Positions 1-5,360 of a stretch of 9,276 nt of DNA are shown piece by piece. Where the stretch lies: assembly GCA_003242505.1 (NCBI GenBank), contig QGUP01000058.1, positions 1-9,276 of the forward strand, given 5' to 3'. Both the position numbers and the translations under genes were made by a program. Within the stretch, counting starts at the first letter, position 1; each line of letters opens with the position of its first letter. Origin of the DNA: Bacillota bacterium (GTDB taxonomy: Bacteria; Bacillota; Sulfobacillia; Symbiobacteriales; ZC4RG38). The notes beneath the pieces were generated by a model. That model was not told the origin of the DNA. It did not search any database and was given only the letters and a program-made list of their open reading frames with translations.

Positions 1-594
1 CCGGCCCTCTTCGAGTGGAGCGACATCGGCGACTGGTCGGCCCTGGGGCGGGTGCTCCCCCGGGACCACCGGCAGAACGCTAGCCAGGGCGAGGCGGCTC
101 TGGTCGACTCCGAGGGCCTGGTGGTCCACGCCGGCACCGACCGGCTGGTGGTGGCCCTCGGGGTCCGGGACCTGATCATCGCCGAGACCGAGGAGGCGGT
201 GCTGGTCTGCCACCGGGACCAGGCCCAGGGCGTGCGGGAGGTGGCCCGGTGGGCCGGGCCCCTGGCGGGGGCCCTGGCCCGGGGCCGGCTGCCGGCGGGA
301 CCGGCGGAGGAGCGGCCCTGGGGGCGGGAGATCCGGTGGGCTTCGGGCCCGGGGTACGCCGCCCGGGTGCTCGAGGTTCGCCCGGGGCGCTCCCTGGGGC
401 CCACCGCCGAACCGGGCCGGCACGAGACCTTCTGGGTGCAGTCGGGCCGGGGGCGGCTGCGGGTGGGGGAGGCGTGGCAGCCCCTGGGGGCCGGGGACGT
501 CTTCACCGTATCCCCGGGGGCGGTGCTGGAAGTTCAGGCGGTGACGAGCCTCGCCCTGGTCGGGGTCTCGGCGCCGGCAGGACAGGGGGGCTGA
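1..594 (+). CDS. manC: Mannose-1-phosphate guanylyltransferase, C-terminal part, with cupin domain (5' end outside window)
   Basis: The gene enters the window already open and ends at TGA 592-594, leaving 197 residues. Residues 5-95 match the end of the nucleotidyltransferase fold of GDP-mannose pyrophosphorylases: EWSDIGDWSALG (residues 5-16), a D..QN..QG segment, then a left-handed beta-helix-like stretch with LGVRDLIIAETEEAVLV. From R105 (RPWGREI) a short cupin follows, like the C-terminal domain of type II phosphomannose isomerase/ManC fusions, with an RHE..WV..G core. The family makes GDP-mannose from mannose-1-phosphate and GTP in the cytoplasm. The usual QxH metal-ligand pair before the R.E motif is not visible and the cupin ends early, so isomerase activity is doubtful. 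Two glycosyltransferase genes follow immediately, fitting supply of their donor. The catalytic N-terminus is not in view, so sugar specificity is inferred from the family. Confidence 0.85.
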   Translation, partial: PALFEWSDIGDWSALGRVLPRDHRQNASQGEAALVDSEGLVVHAGTDRLVVALGVRDLIIAETEEAVLVCHRDQAQGVREVARWAGPLAGALARGRLPAGPAEERPWGREIRWASGPGYAARVLEVRPGRSLGPTAEPGRHETFWVQSGRGRLRVGEAWQPLGAGDVFTVSPGAVLEVQAVTSLALVGVSAPAGQGG

Positions 595-596
595 CC

Positions 597-1853
597 ATGG
601 CCGGCGGGCCGCACCTCCCCGCCCCGGACGCTCAGAACCCCCCTGCCCCGGACGCCCCGCGCCTCCTCGCCCCGGCAGCCGGGGCCGGGCCGGGGGCGTG
701 GCAGCCCCCGCCCCTCGTCTACCGGGGCTTCTTTCTGAACGGCAGCGGGTACGGCGAGGAGAGTCGGGGCCTGGCCCAGGAACTGATCCGCCGGGGGTAT
801 GCCCTTCGGGTGGATCCTGTGGGTCCGGCGGACCCCGCCGCCCTGGGTCCGCCGGAGCTTGCCTTCTGGCAGGGGCTGGCCGCGGCCCCGGTGGACCCGG
901 CCCGGGCGGTCCACATCGTCGCCCAGCCGCCGGGGATGGCCCAGCGGCCGGCGGCGGCCCCCTGGGCGGTCCTGCGGACCATGTTTGAGACCGAGGTGCT
1001 GCCCCGGGAGTGGGTGCAGCCCATGAGCCGGTTCGATGCAGTCTGGGTGCCCTCGGAGCAGAACCGGCAGGCCTTCGTGGCCGCGGGTCTCCCCGGGGAC
1101 CGGGTGCGGGTGGTGCCGGGCGGGGTCGACCCGGACCGGTTCCGCCCGGGTCTCGCGCCCCTGCCCCTCCCCATGCGCCGGGGCTTTGCCTTCCTCTCGG
1201 TCTTCGACTGGCAGTACCGGAAAGGGTGGGACTGCCTGGTCCGGGCCTACGCCCGGGCCTTCGGGCCCGAAGACGACGTGGTGCTCTACCTGAAGGTAAC
1301 CACCTCCAACAAGCCCGTGTCCCCGGAGGCAGAACTGGCCTGGTACCTCCGGGCCGAGGGCATCGCTCCGGAGAGGATGCCGCCCCTGGTGCTCCTCACC
1401 CGGCCGCTCCCGGCGGCGGAGATGCCCCGGCTCTACGCCAGCGCCGACGCCTTCGTCCTTCCCTCCCGGGGAGAGGGCTACGCCCGGCCCTACCTCGAGG
1501 CGATGGCCAGCGGCCTGCCGGTCATCGGCACGGCCTGGGGCGGGCAGGCGGACTTTCTCACCCCGGAGACGGGTTACCCCCTCCGGATCCAGGGCATCCG
1601 GCCGGTCCCCCGGTACGAGCCCCTGGAGGTGTACCGGGGCCTGCGGTGGGCCGAGCCGGACGCGGACCACCTCGTCGATCTGCTCCGGGAGGTCTGGAAC
1701 AACCGGGAGGCGGCCCGGCAGCGGGGGCGCCGGGCCCGGCAGCAGGTGGTGGAGAGGTGGAGCGTGGCCGCGGCCGCGGACCGGCTGGAGGCGGCGCTCC
1801 GGGACCTGGTGGAGGAATCAGGAGAGTATGGAAGGTCGGGCCGGGAGGGGTGA
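597..1853 (+). CDS. Glycosyltransferase family 4 (GT-B fold)
   Basis: This 418-residue protein starts at ATG 597, 6 nt after an AGGGGGG ribosome binding site and 2 nt after the preceding stop. Residues 1-38 are a Pro/Ala-rich tail containing a three-unit 8-residue repeat. The GT-B fold then begins with a glycine loop (G49-S-G-Y-G53), followed by a first Rossmann half ending in VVPGGVDPDRF. The second half has R208/K209 (YRKGW, the phosphate-binding Arg/Lys of GT4) and the EX7E motif E293/E301 in GEGYARPYLEAM. No signal peptide or membrane segment is seen, so it is probably a cytoplasmic or peripheral retaining transferase. Its position after a GDP-mannose pyrophosphorylase suggests a mannose or derived donor, which is inference. 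It resembles the C-terminal domain of the next gene (FDAVW/VDEVW and VVPxGxDPxxF), so the two are probably diverged paralogues. Confidence 0.88.
   Translation: MAGGPHLPAPDAQNPPAPDAPRLLAPAAGAGPGAWQPPPLVYRGFFLNGSGYGEESRGLAQELIRRGYALRVDPVGPADPAALGPPELAFWQGLAAAPVDPARAVHIVAQPPGMAQRPAAAPWAVLRTMFETEVLPREWVQPMSRFDAVWVPSEQNRQAFVAAGLPGDRVRVVPGGVDPDRFRPGLAPLPLPMRRGFAFLSVFDWQYRKGWDCLVRAYARAFGPEDDVVLYLKVTTSNKPVSPEAELAWYLRAEGIAPERMPPLVLLTRPLPAAEMPRLYASADAFVLPSRGEGYARPYLEAMASGLPVIGTAWGGQADFLTPETGYPLRIQGIRPVPRYEPLEVYRGLRWAEPDADHLVDLLREVWNNREAARQRGRRARQQVVERWSVAAAADRLEAALRDLVEESGEYGRSGREG
621..692 (+). repeat. 24-bp tandem repeat, 3 units, in the glycosyltransferase N-terminus
   Basis: Units begin at 621, 645 and 669, each opening with GCCCCGG(A/C)(C/A)G. 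They encode APDAQNPP, APDAPRLL and APAAGAGP (residues 9-32). The third unit has diverged. The repeat keeps the reading frame and lies ahead of the catalytic fold. Confidence 0.75.
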
Positions 1854-1859
1854 GGGCCG

Positions 1860-4340
1860 GTGACGGTGTGGGTCGAGGCTGCCGGGGGGCTCCGGCCCCT
1901 CGCGACCCGGAGGATCGGCCTCCTCCTGGGCCCTGGGGCGGAGCCGGGGGAGTGGCCGCACCTTCTCCACCCGCCGATCCCGCTGGTGGACGGCGTCTTT
2001 CCAGGGGCGGTGACCCTGGCCGAGGCGATGGGCCTGGCTGAGGCGACGGGCCGGGCCGAGGCGGACGGGGGCCGGGCGTCGCCTGCCGGGCCGGCCTTCG
2101 ACCTCCTGCTCTGGCTCGGCCGGGGCGATCTGCCCCTCCTGGGGAATCAGGCCACCCTCCTCCGCCTGCTGGCCCAGCAGGTGCGCCGGACTTGCCTGGT
2201 ACCGGTCCACTACCCGCTGCCGGAGTCACCGGCCGTTGGGGCGCCAGCGCCGCCGGCGCCGTCCACTCTCACTCTGCTGGTCCTGGAGCCCCGGCTGGTG
2301 CAGCCTCCGGGTGCGCCCGATGTTGCGACCGGGACGCCCGACCCGCTGCCCGAGGTGCCCCTCGGCTTCGTTGCCCTGCCCATTCTGGCCACCCGGGCGG
2401 AGGACGCCGGCGCCCGGCGCTTTCCCGGGAGTGCCGCGTGGGCGGTGCTCCAGGGGGCAGCCCTCCGGGCGGCGGAGGGGGACCTCGCCGGGGCGATTCC
2501 GACCCTGAGCCACCTCTACCGGTGGCTGGCCGGGACCGACCCTGCCATGGCGGCTCTGGTCCTCCGGAACCTGGTGGCTGCGGCGCTCGCTGCGGGCGAG
2601 CCGGAGAGGGCCCGGCAGTGGTTGGCGGCAGGGCAGAAGCGCTATGCCGGGTACGGAGAACTGGAACTCGTGGCCGCAGCCCTGCACCTTATCGAGGGCG
2701 ATGCCCGAGCCGCCGCGGCCGCGGCGGACCGGGCCCTGTCCCGCCGGGAGCCGGCCGGCGGCGTTCGGTGGATCCCGGGCGGGGGTCACGGGGGCTACCG
2801 GGCTCTCACCCTCCGGGGGGAGGCCTTCGCCCGGCTGGGAAGCCTCCACCGGGCGGTGGAGGACTGGGTGGCGGCCCTGAGGCAGAATCCCGACTACCTG
2901 CCGGCCCTGGCGTGCCTGGCGTCCCGCCGGGTCCACCGGGACCGCCTGGTGCAGTTCGGACTGCGCCGCCTTGGCCTCGGCCGGCCGCCCGCGGTCCGGC
3001 GGTATCTGAAGCAGGTCTGGCGGGGCAGCGTCCCTACCCGGGACTTCAGTGGCCAGGTGGGATCCGTCCCGTTGCCGGCCGCCGGTCCCGGCGCCCATCC
3101 GGGCGTGAGTTGGGCGCCGGCCACGGGTCCCGGCGGCTCGGGTGTGGTCTCCGCCCCACCCAGCGGCCCTGGCGCGCGAGGCACCCTCGGCTGGGAGGGG
3201 CCCTGCTTTGTCCACTCCAGCCTGGCCCGGGTGAACCGGGAACTGGCCCGCTGCCTGGCGCAACGGGGCTGGGACCTGGGGGTGTGGCCCACGGAGCCCG
3301 ACGACCATCGTCCCCCGGAGGTTCCGGAGTGGCAGTCCCTGGCCCGGGCCCAGTGGCGCTGGCCCTCGCCGTGCCAGGTGGCGGTCCACCACCGGTGGCC
3401 GCCGGCCTTCCGGCGCCGGGGCGCGGCCCGGCACGTGGTCTACCTCCCCTGGGAGTTCGGGGCGCTGCCCCGGTCCTGGGTCGAGGCCCTGGCCCAGGTG
3501 GACGAGGTCTGGGCCTACTCCCGGTTCGTCGCGGCGGGGGCGGTGGCCTCCGGCATCCCCCCGGAGAAGGTGCACGTGGTCCCCTGCGGGTTCGACCCCC
3601 GGGTCTTCCGGCCTCCGGAGAGTGAGGTCCCCTCTCCGGAGTGCGGGGTGGTCGCCCCGGAGCGCGGGGCCCCCTTCCCGGGGGCCGAGCCGCCGGAGGG
3701 AGAATTCCGCTTCCTATACGTAGGCGGCACCATTCCCCGGAAGGGCTACGACCGGGCCCTCCGGGCCTTTCTGGCGGAGTTCCGGCCCGACGAGCCGGTC
3801 GTCCTGACAGTGAAGGACTTCGGGTCCGACACCTTCTATCGCCGGATCAGCGGCCTGCCGGAGGTCCTGGCCGCGGCCGCGGCCACCCGGGGGGATGCCC
3901 GGCGGGTGGAGGTGGACCCCCGCACCCTCTCGGACGGGGAACTGGCGGCCCTCTACCGGCAGGCGGACTGCCTGGTGGCCCCCTACCGGGCCGAGGGGTT
4001 CTGCCTGCCGGCCCTGGAGGCCATGGCCTGCGGTACCCCGCCTCTGGTGCCGGCGGCGGGGCCGGCCCTGGACTACTGCACCCCGGAGACCGCCATCCTG
4101 GTGCCGGCCCGGGTCGTGCCGCTGGGGGACCGGCTGGGCGGGGAGCCCCTCGCCGGGTCCGCTGCCGGGGTGGAGATAGAGGAGGCGGACCTGCGCCGGG
4201 CCATGCGCTGGGCTTTCGAGCACCGGCAGGAGCTTCGGGCGATGGGCCGCAGGGCCGCGGCCGCGGTCCGCACCGGCTGGACCTGGGATGCGGCAGCGGA
4301 TGTCGCGCACCGCCGGCTCGTGGAACTGGGGGAGGGGTGA
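1860..4340 (+). CDS. TPR-containing GT4 glycosyltransferase (multidomain)
   Basis: The 826-residue product starts at GTG 1860, 9 nt after GGGAGGGG and 6 nt after the previous stop; GTG 1866 is possible but too far from that site. Residues 1-185 are not confidently assignable. Residues 191-346 form about four TPR-like helical pairs, the clearest at 312-346 (YRALTLRGEAFARLG ending in NPDYLPAL). A Pro/Gly linker (about 395-447) precedes a GT-B domain from C449-F-V-H-S-S to the end, with YLPWEFG, VVPCGFDPRVF, R627/K628 (PRKGYD) and the EX7E pair E712/E720 (AEGFCLPALEAM). No signal or membrane segment is apparent. TPRs usually bind partner proteins, so the enzyme may dock on a protein acceptor or a glycosylation complex, perhaps for surface-layer or flagellar glycoprotein; that is inference. 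Three in-frame tandem repeats sit in its linkers, one of them inside the catalytic domain. Confidence 0.85.
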   Translation: MTVWVEAAGGLRPLATRRIGLLLGPGAEPGEWPHLLHPPIPLVDGVFPGAVTLAEAMGLAEATGRAEADGGRASPAGPAFDLLLWLGRGDLPLLGNQATLLRLLAQQVRRTCLVPVHYPLPESPAVGAPAPPAPSTLTLLVLEPRLVQPPGAPDVATGTPDPLPEVPLGFVALPILATRAEDAGARRFPGSAAWAVLQGAALRAAEGDLAGAIPTLSHLYRWLAGTDPAMAALVLRNLVAAALAAGEPERARQWLAAGQKRYAGYGELELVAAALHLIEGDARAAAAAADRALSRREPAGGVRWIPGGGHGGYRALTLRGEAFARLGSLHRAVEDWVAALRQNPDYLPALACLASRRVHRDRLVQFGLRRLGLGRPPAVRRYLKQVWRGSVPTRDFSGQVGSVPLPAAGPGAHPGVSWAPATGPGGSGVVSAPPSGPGARGTLGWEGPCFVHSSLARVNRELARCLAQRGWDLGVWPTEPDDHRPPEVPEWQSLARAQWRWPSPCQVAVHHRWPPAFRRRGAARHVVYLPWEFGALPRSWVEALAQVDEVWAYSRFVAAGAVASGIPPEKVHVVPCGFDPRVFRPPESEVPSPECGVVAPERGAPFPGAEPPEGEFRFLYVGGTIPRKGYDRALRAFLAEFRPDEPVVLTVKDFGSDTFYRRISGLPEVLAAAAATRGDARRVEVDPRTLSDGELAALYRQADCLVAPYRAEGFCLPALEAMACGTPPLVPAAGPALDYCTPETAILVPARVVPLGDRLGGEPLAGSAAGVEIEEADLRRAMRWAFEHRQELRAMGRRAAAAVRTGWTWDAAADVAHRRLVELGEG
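2019..2072 (+). repeat. 18-bp tandem repeat, 3 units, in the N-terminal region of the TPR glycosyltransferase
   Basis: Units start at 2019, 2037 and 2055 with the core GC(C/T)GAGGCG. They encode AEAMGL, AEATGR and AEADGG (residues 54-71). The frame is preserved. Confidence 0.75.
3084..3203 (+). repeat. Degenerate 42/39-bp repeat with GPG units in the linker before the GT domain
   Basis: Gly-Pro-Gly triplets recur at residues 409, 423 and 436. The units are GPGAHPGVSWAPAT, GPGGSGVVSAPPS and GPGARGTLGWEGP. At DNA level GGTCCCGGC recurs exactly at 3084 and 3126, and GGCCCTGGC at 3165. The tract lies between the TPR region and the catalytic domain and is probably a flexible spacer. Confidence 0.55.
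3615..3698 (+). repeat. 21-bp tandem repeat, 4 units, inside the GT4 catalytic domain
   Basis: CCGGAG recurs at 3615, 3636 and 3657, with CCGGGG at 3678, exactly 21 nt apart. The units encode PESEVPS, PECGVVA, PERGAPF and PGAEPPE (residues 586-613). The tract sits between the FDPRVF end of the first Rossmann half and FRFLYVGG, the first strand of the second half, where most GT4 enzymes have only a short linker. Confidence 0.8.
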
Positions 4341-4387
4341 GGAGCGGGTGGATCGCTGCCCTTCCGCCCGTGGCCGGCGGGAGGTGC

Positions 4388-4417
4388 TTCGAGAACCGCC
4401 GTCCGCGGCGGTATTCT
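4388..4417 (+). promoter_or_regulatory. Candidate promoter for rplY
   Basis: TTCGAG (4388-4393) and TATTCT (4412-4417) are 18 bp apart, and an AT run (TATATAT, 4417-4423) follows in otherwise very GC-rich DNA. The -35 match is mediocre. The location between the operon stop at 4340 and the L25 start at 4485 supports it. Confidence 0.35.
4395..4412 (+). terminator. Hairpin after the glycosyltransferase operon: weak terminator or operator
   Basis: ACCGCCG (4395-4401) pairs perfectly with CGGCGGT (4406-4412) around a TCCG loop, 54 nt after the operon stop. The following ATTCTATATATGTAT is AT-rich but not a T-run. The hairpin lies within the spacer of the candidate promoter, so it could act as an operator instead. 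Confidence 0.35.
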
Positions 4418-4471
4418 ATATATGTATGGGTGTTCCGGGCGAGCCGGAGCGCCTGCCAGACCATCGGGACT

Positions 4472-4477
4472 GGAGGG
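4472..4477 (+). promoter_or_regulatory. Ribosome binding site that fixes the rplY start
   Basis: GGAGGG lies 7 nt before GTG 4485. The reading frame is open upstream to an ATG at 4422, but that codon has no such site and would add 21 residues that do not look like the L25 N-terminus. Confidence 0.75.
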
Positions 4478-4484
4478 ATCGTCG

Positions 4485-5087
4485 GTGAGCGCAGTGTTGC
4501 AGTTGGAGGCCAAGCCCCGGGACACCGGTTCCCGGGAGAGCCGGCGGCTGCGGCGGGCCGGGTTCGTGCCTGGCGTCATCTACGGTCCCGGTGTGGACCC
4601 GCTGGCCGTCAGCGTGCGCTATAACGAACTGGAGCGGCTTCTCAACCGCCACGGCCGCGGCCACCTCATCAACATCCAGGTGGAAGGGGAAGCCAATCCC
4701 CGGCAGGTGCTGATCAAGGAACTGCAGCGGGAGATCCTGAGCCATCGGGTGACTCACGTCGACTTCCTGCAGGTCGATATCCACCGGACCATCACCCTCA
4801 CGGTGCCCATTGTCGTCCTGGGGGAGGACCAGGTGAAGCGCCGGGGCCTGGTGGTCACCCACGAGCTGGACGAGGTCGAGATCGAGTGCCGGCCCACGGA
4901 GATTCCGGACGCCATCACCCTGGACATCTCCGGAGTGACGGAGCCCGGGCCGGTGACCGTCGCCAGCCTCTCGGTGCCGCCCGGCGTGAAGGTCCTGGAG
5001 GACCCCGACACCGTCGTTGTCTCCTGCACCGTGGCCAGTGCGGGCGAGGAAGAGGAGGAAGAGACCTCTACCGGTCCGGCGGCGTGA
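4485..5087 (+). CDS. rplY: Large ribosomal subunit protein L25 (CTC/TL5 type)
   Basis: The 200-residue protein starts at GTG 4485. The N-terminal 5S rRNA-binding beta-barrel carries the family signatures: R-x-L-R-R-A-G-F-V-P-G-V-I-Y-G (residues 20-34) and VLIKELQREILSHRVTHVDF (75-94). The TL5/CTC C-terminal domain follows from about residue 97 to 182, then an acidic tail with six consecutive glutamates (188-193) that is common in long L25 proteins. It binds 5S rRNA at the central protuberance of the 50S subunit; in Bacillus the homologue Ctc is linked to general stress. Length and domain order are normal for the two-domain form. It appears monocistronic, being 144 nt beyond the glycosyltransferase operon and followed by its own terminator. 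Confidence 0.96.
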   Translation: MSAVLQLEAKPRDTGSRESRRLRRAGFVPGVIYGPGVDPLAVSVRYNELERLLNRHGRGHLINIQVEGEANPRQVLIKELQREILSHRVTHVDFLQVDIHRTITLTVPIVVLGEDQVKRRGLVVTHELDEVEIECRPTEIPDAITLDISGVTEPGPVTVASLSVPPGVKVLEDPDTVVVSCTVASAGEEEEEETSTGPAA

Positions 5088-5102
5088 CCGCTGCCGCTTG
5101 TG

Positions 5103-5137
5103 CCGGGGCACCCCCGGGGTGGGGGGCCCCGGTTTTT
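5103..5137 (+). terminator. Rho-independent terminator of rplY
   Basis: CCGGGGC (5103-5109) pairs with GCCCCGG (5126-5132). Inside it CCCCC (5111-5115) pairs with GGGGG (5121-5125) around a GGGGT loop, leaving A5110 as a bulge. T5 follows at 5133-5137. It begins 15 nt after the L25 stop. Confidence 0.9.
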
Positions 5138-5235
5138 CGTTGCCGCCTTTCTCTGCTCGCTGCCCGGCGGGGACTTCAGAAGGCGGGGAATCCGCTCGCC
5201 CGCGGGGATCATCAACAGAATTTATAGCTGTTCCC

Positions 5236-5262
5236 TTGACGAAAATAGCTTCTTTATAGTAA
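5236..5262 (+). promoter_or_regulatory. Candidate promoter for the TM_helix membrane protein
   Basis: TTGACG (5236-5241) is a good -35 element. Possible -10 elements are TATAGT (5255-5260, 13-bp spacer, too short) or TAGTAA (5257-5262, 15 bp). The surrounding 5205-5268 stretch is conspicuously AT-rich against its GC-rich neighbours. The poor spacing may mean activator dependence or that the -35 is fortuitous. Confidence 0.45.
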
Positions 5263-5271
5263 GACCATTGT

Positions 5272-5311
5272 GCGCCCAGCATTACCATCGGGTGCTGTCT
5301 GTCGTGGGCGC
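5272..5311 (+). other. Leader hairpin upstream of the TM_helix gene
   Basis: GCGCCCA (5272-5278) pairs with TGGGCGC (5305-5311). GCA (5279-5281) can pair with TGC (5293-5295) inside. It would lie in the first part of the mRNA if the promoter at 5236 is real. No known riboswitch is recognised. Confidence 0.35.
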
Positions 5312-5360
5312 GCGGCTCCAGACCAACCGGAACACAGTGCCGTGGGAGGGATGAAAAGCC

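Noticed and set aside
249..596. Upstream extension of the first glycosyltransferase frame
   Set aside because: This part overlaps manC in another frame, is Gly/Pro/Arg low complexity, and the ATG at 597 has its own ribosome binding site.
4422..4484. Upstream extension of the rplY frame from ATG 4422
   Set aside because: The ATG lies in the putative -10 region, has no ribosome binding site, and the extra residues are absent from L25 proteins; GTG 4485 with GGAGGG fits.
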